Source: Corynebacterium sp. p3-SID1145
GTDB taxonomy: Bacteria > Actinomycetota > Actinomycetes > Mycobacteriales > Mycobacteriaceae
Length of the DNA: 64,000 bases
Direction of reading: 5' to 3'
Assembly (NCBI GenBank): GCA_025144245.1
Contig: JALXXC010000002.1
Location: 1 to 64,000 of the forward strand
Of this stretch, positions 9,073-17,233 are shown in pieces; positions within the stretch are counted from its first letter, which is position 1; each line of letters opens with the position of its first letter. Both the position numbers and the translations under genes were made by a program. Below the pieces are notes generated by a model. The model did not search any database. It worked only from the letters and a program-made list of their open reading frames with translations, and was not told the DNA's origin.

Positions 9073-9651
9073 CTACTTGTCGTTGGTCGTGTCGGTGTTG
9101 CCGGAACCTTTGTCCCCGACAACCTCGCCGTCGATGATATCGGAGGCGTCCGCGCGGTCGGCCTCGCCGCCGCGGTTGCGGACCGTGTTGACGGCTGCGC
9201 TGAAGGTCCCGCGGACCTCGTCGGCGGCGTCGCGCAGGGCGGACTTCATCTTGTCGGCCTCGTCGGATTCGCGGGCGGTGTCGGCGGCGCGTGTGACACT
9301 GCCAGCGAAGTCGCGGAGGATCGACCCGGCGTCGCCGGTCAGTGAGGCGGAGGCGGCGCGGAAATCACGGTCGTTCTCCTCACCGTCGTACGCCTCGCGG
9401 GCATTCGCGATAGCGGCCTTGAACTGGTCACCGAATCCGGCGTGGTCGTCGGTCAGGTCCTCAGTGTCGGCGGCGTGCGCACCGCCGGTCGTCTCTGCGT
9501 CGCGGTCCGCGCGGAAATTCCGGCCGAACTCGCCAGCCAGGTCCCCGAGACGCGACCATGCGTTCAGGGACGCTTCACCTGCCCCCTTGAGGGAGTTCAT
9601 GAGGCTGTCGTCGTCATGTCGCTTGTCGTCGGCGGCGGAATTATCGGTCAC
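9073..9651 (-). CDS. Corynebacterial acidic helical protein of unknown function
   Basis: This is a 192-residue, highly charged, Asp/Ala/Arg-rich protein without signal peptide or membrane segment. Long predicted helices (for example LAGEFGRNFRADRDAE and DAADEVRGTFSAAVNTV) suggest an extended or coiled structure. I recognise no catalytic motif. The GTG start at 9651 is supported by GAGGAGAC shortly upstream. It lies between the DUF2516 and DUF445 genes on the same strand. The composition matches the host, so it is probably a genuine clade-specific gene. Confidence 0.65.
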   Translation of the reverse strand: MTDNSAADDKRHDDDSLMNSLKGAGEASLNAWSRLGDLAGEFGRNFRADRDAETTGGAHAADTEDLTDDHAGFGDQFKAAIANAREAYDGEENDRDFRAASASLTGDAGSILRDFAGSVTRAADTARESDEADKMKSALRDAADEVRGTFSAAVNTVRNRGGEADRADASDIIDGEVVGDKGSGNTDTTNDK

Positions 9652-9689
9652 GGTGTCGTCTCCTCGGGTGGCGTGAAGCGCGGCGGAAT

Positions 9690-11009
9690 CTAGAACAGTA
9701 TCTGCGTCACAGTGTAAATAAGCAGGCCCGCCAGCGCACCGACAATCGTTCCGTTGACGCGGATGTACTGCAGATCCTTGCCCACCATGAGCTCGATCTT
9801 GTCGGCGGCTTCACGCCCGTCCCACCGCTCGATGGTGTCGGAGATGATCGCGGTGATGTCGGAGGCGTAGTTGTCCGCGATGAAACGGGCCGCGCCCTGG
9901 ATCCGGCGATCCAGCGAAGCGCGGAGTTCAGCATCGGTGGCGATGCGCCCGCCCCATTCCTGCGCCAATTCGGCGACGCGGCGGCGAAGGGGCGACGAGG
10001 GGTCGAAGGAGGCGTCGATAAGCGATTGCGAGACGGTGCCCCACATTTCCCCCGCAACGGACTTAGCGGCCGTGGATCCCATGATGTCGCCCTTGATGGA
10101 CTCAACACGCGTGATCATCTCGGGGTCGAACTGCAGATCGGACGCGAACTGCGCGATTGTGCGGCGGATCGCCTGGCGCGCCTCGTGGTCCGGGTCGGAG
10201 TCAATCTCGCGCATGAACTCCACCAACTCGCGGTAGACACGCTCCCCCACGAGCTCCTTCGCGAAACGCGGCGCCCAGCTGGGCATCCGCTCGTCGATCA
10301 TCGTGACCACCGACTCCTCCATCGTGCCCACCTTCGCGCGCCCCCAGGAGATGATGTCCTCCACGACAGGCTCCACCTTGCCGTCCGCGATCAACCCGTC
10401 GAGCATGCGCCCCAAAGGCGGCCCCCACGCCGGCTCCGCGAGACGGTCGAGCACCTGGTGGTTGATCAGGGCCTCCGCATCCTCCGGGTCGATCGCCGCG
10501 ATCGCGTTGCCGGTGAAACGGCCGACCTGCTCCGAGACCTTCTCCGCGTTATCCGGTTGCGACAGCCACGCGCCCGTGCGTTCCGGAAGATTCGCCTCCG
10601 CGACCTTCTCCGTGATCAGCTCCGCGTTGAGGAAGTTCTCTCCCACGAACTCGCTGAGCGCCCCGCCGATCTGGTCCTTCTTCTTGGGCACCAGCGCCGT
10701 GTGCGGAATCGGAACACCCATCGGGTAGCGGAACAGCGCTGTCACCGCGAACCAGTCCGCCAGCCCGCCGACCATGCCGGCCTCCGACGCCGCGCGCACG
10801 TACGGCACCCAGCCAGGAGCCGCGCCGCGCGTGATCCACCACTCGCATGCGATATAAATGAGCGCCGCAAGCACCAGCAGGCCCGTCACCCACGTCTTAT
10901 GCATCCGCAGCGAGCGCCGGCGCTCCGCCTCCACTTCCGGGGAGGGCCCGGGCACGGCGAGCCGATCGCTTACCGACGCCTCCCTCTCCCCCAAATCGTG
11001 CTTTCCCAT
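9690..11009 (-). CDS. DUF445 family membrane protein
   Basis: This protein of about 439 residues is of the DUF445 (YjiN/YheB-like) family. It has a hydrophobic hairpin near residues 45-95 (TGLLVLAALIYIACEWWI, then GMVGGLADWFAVTALF). A long amphipathic helical middle follows, and then a C-terminal membrane segment with IVGALAGLLIYTVTQILF. The open frame extends to 11027, but the ATG at 11009 (MGKHDLGE) follows TTTAAT by 6 nt and is preferred. The family is envelope-associated with unknown function. Confidence 0.85.
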   Translation of the reverse strand: MGKHDLGEREASVSDRLAVPGPSPEVEAERRRSLRMHKTWVTGLLVLAALIYIACEWWITRGAAPGWVPYVRAASEAGMVGGLADWFAVTALFRYPMGVPIPHTALVPKKKDQIGGALSEFVGENFLNAELITEKVAEANLPERTGAWLSQPDNAEKVSEQVGRFTGNAIAAIDPEDAEALINHQVLDRLAEPAWGPPLGRMLDGLIADGKVEPVVEDIISWGRAKVGTMEESVVTMIDERMPSWAPRFAKELVGERVYRELVEFMREIDSDPDHEARQAIRRTIAQFASDLQFDPEMITRVESIKGDIMGSTAAKSVAGEMWGTVSQSLIDASFDPSSPLRRRVAELAQEWGGRIATDAELRASLDRRIQGAARFIADNYASDITAIISDTIERWDGREAADKIELMVGKDLQYIRVNGTIVGALAGLLIYTVTQILF

Positions 11010-11024
11010 ACGCCGATTAAAGCG

Positions 11025-11066
11025 CAAAAAAGCCTCCCACTCACGCTCGCGCGCGGGCAGGAGGCT
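11025..11066 (-). terminator. Intrinsic terminator after the gene downstream of sdhB
   Basis: On the reverse strand AGCCTCC and GGGAGGCT pair around a GC-rich loop, followed directly by a run of six T. Confidence 0.7.
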
Positions 11067-11096
11067 AGTGCGGGCCCCTAATTCAAGGACAAGGGG

Positions 11097-11474
11097 TTAG
11101 TTACGGCGGCCGGTCGCCTTACGGTACTGGCGGTAACCGGAACGGCCGACGCGGATAGTGATGAACCCACCGATCAGCGTCACCGCGGTCAGCACAGCAC
11201 CGATGATGAGGACGATCTGCGTAATGTCGTCGCTGGCACCGTGACCCCAGATTGAGGTGGCCGCACCGTACACCAGGGTGCCGATACCAGCCAGTGACGC
11301 CAGGATAAGCGCCATGCCGACCCAAGTGATGTTCTTGACCAGCGACGAGTGCGGCGCACCCAGCGACACCGGGTCGTAACCGTTGAGGTAGCCGTCCTGG
11401 ATGCTCGTGCCGTACTCCGGGAAGCTCTCGGCCGAAATATCCGCAACAGGTGCGGGTCCTGCATGTCCACTCAT
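11097..11474 (-). CDS. Small two-TM membrane protein downstream of sdhB
   Basis: This 125-residue protein has membrane segments at about residues 45-70 (VKNITWVGMALILASLAGI onward) and 82-105. Its C-terminal tail is basic (RSGYRQYRKATGRRN). There is no known domain. It lies about 170 bp after sdhB on the same strand. In C. glutamicum a putative membrane protein gene also follows sdhCAB, so an association with succinate dehydrogenase or its membrane environment is possible but unproven. AAGGAAAGAGAG precedes the ATG. Confidence 0.7.
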   Translation of the reverse strand: MSGHAGPAPVADISAESFPEYGTSIQDGYLNGYDPVSLGAPHSSLVKNITWVGMALILASLAGIGTLVYGAATSIWGHGASDDITQIVLIIGAVLTAVTLIGGFITIRVGRSGYRQYRKATGRRN

Positions 11475-11645
11475 GGAACTGTCTCTCTTTCCTTAATCCT
11501 TGTACCGGGGTGCCCGTGGCGGTGGTGGCCCTCCGCTTTCGCGGACTCGCCTCTCATTATAGGCACGCTCGGCCGGGCGCGAACCCGGTCCCAGCCTGCC
11601 CAGCGTCGCGCGAGCTCTCATGCGCGCGCGGACTCCGGCTAAGAG

Positions 11646-12395
11646 CTAATTGTCCTTGCCGCGGAAGGCCGCGCGTGCGCGCTCCTTGTTGATGGCGCCG
11701 ACCGCCTCCAGCGGAATTCCCGCCGGGCAGACATCCGCGCACTCGCCGTAAAGCGTGCAGTGGCCGAAGTTGGTCTCCAACTCGTCCACCATCTGGCGTG
11801 CGCGCCTACCGCGCTCCTCCTGTCCCAACGGAAGGAGCTTCAGGTGGGTCAGCTTCGCGCCGGTGAACAGGTGCGCAGCACCGTTCGGGCAGGCAGCGAC
11901 GCACGCGCCGCAGCCGATGCAGGCAGCAAAGTCAAGCGCCTTCTCCGCGGTCTGGTGGTTGACGTGCAGGGTGTCGGCATCCGGAGCCGTGCCGGCCTGG
12001 ATGGAGACGTAGCCGCCCTGCTGCATCACGCGGTCCAGCGCCGAGCGGTCCACGGTGAGGTCCTTGATCACCGGGAACGCCGCGGAGCGGAACGGCTCGA
12101 TGCGCAGAGTGTCGCCGTCCTTGTAGTTGAACAGGCGCTGCAGGCAGGCCGTGGTGTTCTGGCCGGCGCCGTGCGGGCGTCCGTTGACGGACACGCTACA
12201 GGTGCCGCAGATGCCTTCGCGGCAGTCGGACGCGAACGTGAACGGCTCCTCGCCAGCCTCGACGCGGTTGTTGTTGACGTGGTCCAGCAACTCCAGGATC
12301 GACATCTGCTCGACAGCGTCGTCGACCTGAACGGTCTCGAAGTTGCCCTCGGAGTCGGGTCCGGCCTGACGCCAGATCTCAAGTGTCAGTTTCAT
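11646..12395 (-). CDS. sdhB: Succinate dehydrogenase iron-sulfur subunit SdhB
   Basis: SdhB passes electrons from the SdhA flavin to menaquinone at SdhC through three iron-sulfur clusters. The [2Fe-2S] ligands are in CREGICGTC with the later C of TTAC (about residues 60-85). The ferredoxin-like part has CIGCGACVAACPNG (about 155) and CADVCPAGIP near the end. The length of 249 residues is normal for the actinobacterial Sdh. Its ATG overlaps the sdhA stop as TAATG, so translation is coupled. It is the third gene of sdhCAB. Confidence 0.96.
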   Translation of the reverse strand: MKLTLEIWRQAGPDSEGNFETVQVDDAVEQMSILELLDHVNNNRVEAGEEPFTFASDCREGICGTCSVSVNGRPHGAGQNTTACLQRLFNYKDGDTLRIEPFRSAAFPVIKDLTVDRSALDRVMQQGGYVSIQAGTAPDADTLHVNHQTAEKALDFAACIGCGACVAACPNGAAHLFTGAKLTHLKLLPLGQEERGRRARQMVDELETNFGHCTLYGECADVCPAGIPLEAVGAINKERARAAFRGKDN

Positions 12396-14575
12396 TACTT
12401 GTAGTTCCTTGTCATCAGCGGGATCGAATCGAAGTACAGGGGCTCGGCGTGGCGGATGAATTTCTCATCGCCGCCCGGCTCCCATGCGGAGACGAAGCAC
12501 CAGTTCTCGTCGTCGCGCTCCGCCTCGCCGTCCTCGGAGAGGTGGTCCTCGCGGTAGTGGGCGCCACAGGACTCGTCGCGGTCGAGAGCGTCGATGATCA
12601 TGAGCTCACCCAGGTTGATGTAGTCCGCGACGCGGATCGCGTTCTCCAGGGTCTGGTTCATGTCCATCGCCTCGCCCGGGATGTTCACGTTGGCCCAGAA
12701 GTCACGGCGCAGCTCGCGGACAGCCTTGAGGCCCTTCTCCATGAGCTCGACGTTACGGGACACACCGCAGGATTCGTAGAGAATCGCGCCGAGCTTCTCG
12801 TGGAAGTAGTCCGGTCCGTGCGGGTCGGTGCCGTTGACGTTCATCAAGCGGTCGATGAGCTCCTGCGAGCGGTTGACTGCGGCGCTGACCTCGGCGGACT
12901 CCAGGCTCAGGACCTCCTCGTTGAGGTGGCCGGCCAGGTAGTTCGGGACGGTGAACGGCAGGGTGAACCAGCCGTCGACCGAAGCGGACAACAGCGAGTT
13001 CGCGCCGAGGCGGTTAGCGCCGTGGTAGGTCCAGGAGCACTCGCCGGCGGCGAACAGGCCGTCGATGGAGGTCATCTCGTTGAAATCGGTCCACAGGCCG
13101 CCCATGGTGAAGTGGACGGTCGGGGCGATGCGCATCGGCACCTCGTACGGGTCCTCTCCGATAGAGTCCTCGTACATCTCGAACAGGTTCGAGTAGCGCT
13201 CGCGGATAGTGTCCTTGCCCAGGCGCTCGATAGCATCGGAGAAGTCCAGGTACGCGGCGTTGTTGAGCGGGCCGATGCCGCGGCCGGCGTTGATCTCCTT
13301 GGAGATCGCGCGGGAAGCCACGTCACGCGGAACCAGGTTGCCGAATGCCGGGTAGCGGCGCTCCAGGAAGTAGTCGCGCTCCTCCTCCGGGATGTCGGCC
13401 GGGTTGCGGTCGTCGCCCTGTTTCTCGGGGACCCAGATGCGGCCGTCGTTACGCAGGGACTCCGACATCAGCGTCGTCTTCGCCTGCCACTTGGCGTTGA
13501 CCGGCAGACCCGTCGGGTGGAACTGCACGAACGCCGGGGAAGCCAAGTATGCACCGTGCTCGTAAGCGCGCATCATGGCCGAAGCGTTGGAGTTCTTCGC
13601 CAGGGTGGTCTTGTGGTACACGTTGCCGTACCCGCCGGTGGCCAGAACCACGGCGTGGCCGGTGAACGGCACGAGCTCGCCGGTGATCAGGTTGCGGGTG
13701 ACGATGCCCTCGCAGCGCTTCTTGCCGTCCTTCTCGGTGATGATGAAGTCGACCAGGTCGTTGTGCGTGAAGATCTCCACGTTGCCCAGGTGGATCTGGC
13801 GCTGCAGCGCCGATGCCGTGGACAGCTGGAGCTGCTGGCCTGTCTGGCCGCGGGTGTAGTAAGTGCGGGACACCTGGACACCACCGAAGGAGCGGGTGGC
13901 CAGCGCGCCTCCGTACTCGCGCGCAAACGGCGCACCGATGGCGTTCATGTGGTCGATCACGCGGACCGACTCGACAGCGAGGCGCCAGCAGTCGGACTCG
14001 CGGCAACGGTAGTCGCCGCCCTTGACGGTGTCCTTGGTGTGGCGATACGCGCCGTCGTTGTCCATCTTCTTGCCGCGGGCGGAGTTGACGCCGCCCTGCG
14101 CGGCAATGGAGTGCGCGCGGCGGGGTGCGTCGTGGTAGGTGAAGTTCTTCACGTTGTAGCCCAGCTCGCCGAGGGCGGCTGCGGCCGCGCCACCAGAGAG
14201 GCCGGTGCCGACAACGATGACGGTGAACTTGCGGCGGTTCAGCGGGGAGACGAGCTCCATGTGGTCCTTCTGGTAGGTCCACATGTCGCGCATCGGGACA
14301 CCCTTGGGCTCGTTGCTCTCAAGGATATTGCCCGGGGTGACGCCAGCGGCCTTGGACTCCGGGTTGGTGAAGTCCTTGTTCTCGTCCTTCTTGGCCGCCG
14401 GGGTGTTGGTCGCACCCTTAGCCTCGGCCGGACGGTCCTTGGTGGCCTGATCGCTCATCGGCTTCGCGTCGGCGCTGTTCGGGGCGACCTGGGTGCGCGT
14501 CGGCTCCTTGCCGTCGACGCCTTGTGCGGGTGCCTTCCCGGGCTTGTTGTTGCCCGCGTTGTGTGCAGTAGTCAT
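12395..14575 (-). CDS. sdhA: Succinate dehydrogenase flavoprotein subunit SdhA (N-terminally extended)
   Basis: This is the FAD-carrying catalytic subunit that oxidises succinate to fumarate. The FAD-binding VIVVGTGLSGGAAAA is at about residue 100, RRAHSIAAQGGVN holds the histidyl-FAD site (about 127), and the active-site segment TYHGANRLGANSLL is at about 520. At 726 residues it is about 50 longer than the usual corynebacterial SdhA. The excess is an Ala/Lys/Pro-rich, probably disordered N-terminus. The start is supported by GGAGGAAC just upstream of the ATG. It is 20 bp downstream of sdhC. Confidence 0.95.
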   Translation of the reverse strand: MTTAHNAGNNKPGKAPAQGVDGKEPTRTQVAPNSADAKPMSDQATKDRPAEAKGATNTPAAKKDENKDFTNPESKAAGVTPGNILESNEPKGVPMRDMWTYQKDHMELVSPLNRRKFTVIVVGTGLSGGAAAAALGELGYNVKNFTYHDAPRRAHSIAAQGGVNSARGKKMDNDGAYRHTKDTVKGGDYRCRESDCWRLAVESVRVIDHMNAIGAPFAREYGGALATRSFGGVQVSRTYYTRGQTGQQLQLSTASALQRQIHLGNVEIFTHNDLVDFIITEKDGKKRCEGIVTRNLITGELVPFTGHAVVLATGGYGNVYHKTTLAKNSNASAMMRAYEHGAYLASPAFVQFHPTGLPVNAKWQAKTTLMSESLRNDGRIWVPEKQGDDRNPADIPEEERDYFLERRYPAFGNLVPRDVASRAISKEINAGRGIGPLNNAAYLDFSDAIERLGKDTIRERYSNLFEMYEDSIGEDPYEVPMRIAPTVHFTMGGLWTDFNEMTSIDGLFAAGECSWTYHGANRLGANSLLSASVDGWFTLPFTVPNYLAGHLNEEVLSLESAEVSAAVNRSQELIDRLMNVNGTDPHGPDYFHEKLGAILYESCGVSRNVELMEKGLKAVRELRRDFWANVNIPGEAMDMNQTLENAIRVADYINLGELMIIDALDRDESCGAHYREDHLSEDGEAERDDENWCFVSAWEPGGDEKFIRHAEPLYFDSIPLMTRNYK

Positions 14576-14595
14576 TGACGTTCCTCCAGCCGTTC

Positions 14596-15354
14596 CTAAG
14601 ACACCATTCCGAATGCGATGGCCAGCGGCATCACAATGTTGCCGATCACCACGATGGCCGGGATCCAGTACGCGAGCACGACCATGATGGCGCTGCCACG
14701 CTTACCCAGCCAGCCAAGGTCGGACACCGCCAAGTACACGCCGTGGGTGAGGTGCAAGAACAAGGCGATCATCGCGATGACGTAGAAGAGGGTCACCGGC
14801 CAGCGTGCCGGCGCGAAGGTGGCCAGCAGATTGTTCTTCACCGCGCCTGCGACGAAGGCGTCGGATGCGACGACCTCACCAATGGTCAGGTCGAGCAGGT
14901 GGAAGATGATGAAGAGCAGCAGGATGATGCCGGTAGCGATCATCGCGCGAGCTGCGGTGGACTGCAGTCCGCCCATCAGGTTGGTGCGGCGGAACTTGCC
15001 GCGGGATTGCTTCGAGCGCGCCTTCAGCGCGAGTGCGCCCCAGACGTGCAGCACGAGGCAGACGAGCAGGACGATGCGGATAATCCACAGCAGCGAGCTA
15101 CCGGGGAACAGTGGCTGGCCCATCTCGCGCAGGAACTCGCCGTATTCATCGATGGCAGCGGTACGGCCGTGGTCGGGCATGAAGATCTTCAGGTTGCCGA
15201 CCATGTGGCCGATGACGAACAAGAAGAAGAACAGGCCTGTCACAGCCATTGTGAGTTTGAGCGCCCACGTAGGCACCCCGGGCCGCTCGCGCAGCGGCTC
15301 CTCAGTGATCTTGCCGTGACGTATTGCGTCACGATCTACATGTTGAACAGTCAT
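14596..15354 (-). CDS. sdhC: Succinate dehydrogenase cytochrome b subunit SdhC
   Basis: SdhC is the membrane anchor with haem b that reduces menaquinone. It has about five hydrophobic helices, starting at LKLTMAVTGLFFFLFVIGHM (about residue 32), and histidines in the helices that can ligate haem (GHMVGN, FHLLD, LHLTHG). The length of 252 residues fits the class B Sdh cytochrome b with five helices. The ATG is preceded by GGAGGTG. It is the first gene of sdhCAB; a candidate GlxR site lies about 180 bp upstream. Confidence 0.93.
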   Translation of the reverse strand: MTVQHVDRDAIRHGKITEEPLRERPGVPTWALKLTMAVTGLFFFLFVIGHMVGNLKIFMPDHGRTAAIDEYGEFLREMGQPLFPGSSLLWIIRIVLLVCLVLHVWGALALKARSKQSRGKFRRTNLMGGLQSTAARAMIATGIILLLFIIFHLLDLTIGEVVASDAFVAGAVKNNLLATFAPARWPVTLFYVIAMIALFLHLTHGVYLAVSDLGWLGKRGSAIMVVLAYWIPAIVVIGNIVMPLAIAFGMVS

Positions 15355-15535
15355 GGCACCTCCAGTGTCGATTCAACTTTACGATTAACCGAAGGTTCCC
15401 CACTAGTCGGAGCCGCCCGTCACCCCCACCCACAGGGGGCGCAGACGCCACTTTGGACGCACGCCCACAGCCGCGCGGCCAACATCGCAGTTCACATGAG
15501 CACCAGCTTTTCGACGCCCACCCCTCACCTGGAAA

Positions 15536-15551
15536 TGTGAATTAGCGCACC
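15536..15551 (+). promoter_or_regulatory. Candidate GlxR (cAMP receptor) site upstream of sdhCAB
   Basis: TGTGAATTAGCGCACC matches the GlxR consensus TGTGA-N6-TCACA-type palindrome with two mismatches. It lies in the 319-bp gap between sdhC and the SRPBCC gene (15355-15673). sdhCAB is a known GlxR target in C. glutamicum, and glxR is in this window. I see no gene in the gap. Confidence 0.5.
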
Positions 15552-15673
15552 CACACCCGTTTTCAGCGGGCTACTACACATTGAATACCCCGAAGGGTGT
15601 CGAACTTTGGTTTGTTAGCTGTCCCTTATCTCCGCGGCGGTGAAGCTCCGCAGTCTTCGTTACAGTGGGGCCC

Positions 15674-16150
15674 ATGACTGATACGAATTCTGCAACCCGA
15701 ATCATCGACGCATCCGCCAACGACATTTTCGCGCTCCTGTCCGATCCCTCCCGCCACGCCGAGACCGACAATTCCGGCATGGTCGTCTCCACCGACACCG
15801 ACGCGAAGCTGGAGAAGGTCGGCGACATTTTCGTCATGAACATGACCAAGGAGGACGGCGATTACCAGACCCGTAACGAGGTTTTCGCTTTCCAGGAGAA
15901 CAAGGTCATCGGCTGGAAGAACCTGAAGAACCTCACTGCCGACGTCGAGGTCGGAGCGAAGTGGCTCTACGAGCTGGCTTCCGAGGGCGCTGACCGCACC
16001 TCCGTCACACTCACCTACGACCGCAGCGAGATCGAGTCCGACGAGGTCCGCAAGATGTCCGAGAACTTCGACGACGCAGCGATGGAAGAGTCCCTCGCCG
16101 CGCTCGCCGCAGCTGTCGACGGCACCGACAACCCCACCCAGAAGGGCTAA
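15674..16150 (+). CDS. SRPBCC family protein
   Basis: This soluble 158-residue protein has the helix-grip (polyketide cyclase/START) signature: NDIFALLSDPSRHAETD at the start, VFAFQENKVIGWKNL in the sheet and a long C-terminal helix. It probably binds a hydrophobic ligand; no catalytic residues can be assigned. The ATG at 15674 follows TACAGT (15661-15666) by 7 nt, so I prefer it to the in-frame GTG at 15665. It is divergent from sdhCAB and ends at a strong bidirectional terminator. Confidence 0.8.
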   Translation: MTDTNSATRIIDASANDIFALLSDPSRHAETDNSGMVVSTDTDAKLEKVGDIFVMNMTKEDGDYQTRNEVFAFQENKVIGWKNLKNLTADVEVGAKWLYELASEGADRTSVTLTYDRSEIESDEVRKMSENFDDAAMEESLAALAAAVDGTDNPTQKG

Positions 16151-16187
16151 GAGCCAGAAACTGAACTCCTGCCCCCCTATAGCGAAA

Positions 16188-16233
16188 ACGCCCCGCACCA
16201 CTTCCCAATCGGGAAAGTGCGGGGCGCTTTTCA
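16188..16233. terminator. Bidirectional intrinsic terminator
   Basis: Long stem CGCCCCGCAC...GTGCGGGGCG with an inner ACTTCCC/GGGAA pairing, flanked by A-rich and T-rich arms. It serves the SRPBCC gene (+) and the DUF4352 gene (-). Confidence 0.8.
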
Positions 16234-16272
16234 CGGTTCGCTTTCCAGCGCATGGCTGGCGGCACTTATTCC

Positions 16273-16959
16273 TTATTTAACCGCGAAGAACGTCTTCTCC
16301 TTGCTCACAGCCGGCTGGATGGAAATCGTGCCCTTGTCGCCGTCTGCTTCCGGAATCGGGATGACGATGTTTCCGGTCGTCGAAGCACCCGAATAGAGGG
16401 TCTTGCCGCTCTCAAAATCATCGTCGATCAGCACGAGAGCGTCGTACTCCCGCGCAGTCTGCCCGTCGGGAGAAATGTACTCAACCTGGAGCAGCGGAGA
16501 ACTTCCCTGCGCGTCGTCGCCCAAATACTCGGCCGTCACATTGATCATCATGTACTTCTTGCCCGCTTCCGGCGGATCGTTGTACTCGTTGGCCTTCTTC
16601 ACGTCGTCATTGGCGTTCAGATTGACGGTGTTCAGGGTGATTTTCCAATCCTTGTTCTCCACCGACGATCCGACAGGCAACGGGTTTTCACGGGAGGAAC
16701 CCTGCCCCTTGTCCTTGTCCTTGCCTTTGCCGTTGCCGGTATCGCCGCCGCTACTAGGGGCCGCGCCCGACGTCGGCGCCGTCGAGGTTTCGCCGCCACC
16801 CCCGCCGGAGCCCTCTTCGTCGCCACCGCTGAGAAGGAAATAGAGCAAACCGCCGAGCAGCGCGAGAACAAGGACGATGCCGGCGATGATGCCGATCACT
16901 TTGCCGGAGCCACCGCCCGAGCCGTTCTGCTGGCCACCTTGGCCATACGGCGCCCCCAT
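16273..16959 (-). CDS. DUF4352 envelope protein; start codon of the full frame missing
   Basis: This is a membrane-anchored extracytoplasmic protein. A membrane segment (about residues 20-45) is followed by a Gly/Ser/Thr/Lys linker and a C-terminal immunoglobulin-like DUF4352 domain (about 95-228, for example KKYMMINVTAEYLG). The ATG at 16959 is the only canonical start. Yet the same frame stays open and clearly coding for about 32 further codons upstream, reading GYGQQGYDQQGYGQQGFQQ after DNKDASN. It then meets AAAAAAGGGGA, an expected ribosome-binding site, with no ATG, GTG or TTG in between. Either a start codon was lost by a small deletion near 17035, or translation begins at 16959 without a visible site. 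Confidence 0.7.
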   Translation of the reverse strand: MGAPYGQGGQQNGSGGGSGKVIGIIAGIVLVLALLGGLLYFLLSGGDEEGSGGGGGETSTAPTSGAAPSSGGDTGNGKGKDKDKGQGSSRENPLPVGSSVENKDWKITLNTVNLNANDDVKKANEYNDPPEAGKKYMMINVTAEYLGDDAQGSSPLLQVEYISPDGQTAREYDALVLIDDDFESGKTLYSGASTTGNIVIPIPEADGDKGTISIQPAVSKEKTFFAVK

Positions 16960-17175
16960 TTGCTGAAACCCTTGCTGGCCGTATCCCTGCTGGTCGTAGC
17001 CCTGCTGACCGTAACCGTTTGAAGCGTCCTTGTTATCGGCTCCCCTTTTTTGGAGAGAGCTTCAGATCAGATCTATGCGCCTTAAAGACTGGCTGCGCTT
17101 TACTTTAACGACGAAATGAACTTTCGTCGTGCTATCCTCTCAAAATCAATACCCCAACCACCCGCCGGGAGACCA

Positions 17176-17211
17176 CAGAAAAACGCCCCGAGCAGGGGCT
17201 CGGGGCGTTTC
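17176..17211 (-). terminator. Intrinsic terminator of lpd
   Basis: Near-perfect hairpin AAACGCCCCGAGC / GGCTCGGGGCGTTT with a 3-nt loop, 23 bp after the lpd stop. A copy of the repeated 11-mer (17217-17227) sits between the stop and the hairpin. Confidence 0.85.
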
Positions 17212-17233
17212 CCATCCGTCGATAAGCGGGAGG

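Noticed and set aside
12383..14578. 731-codon open frame antisense to sdhA
   Set aside because: Shadow of sdhA; no ribosome-binding site and no recognisable protein motif.
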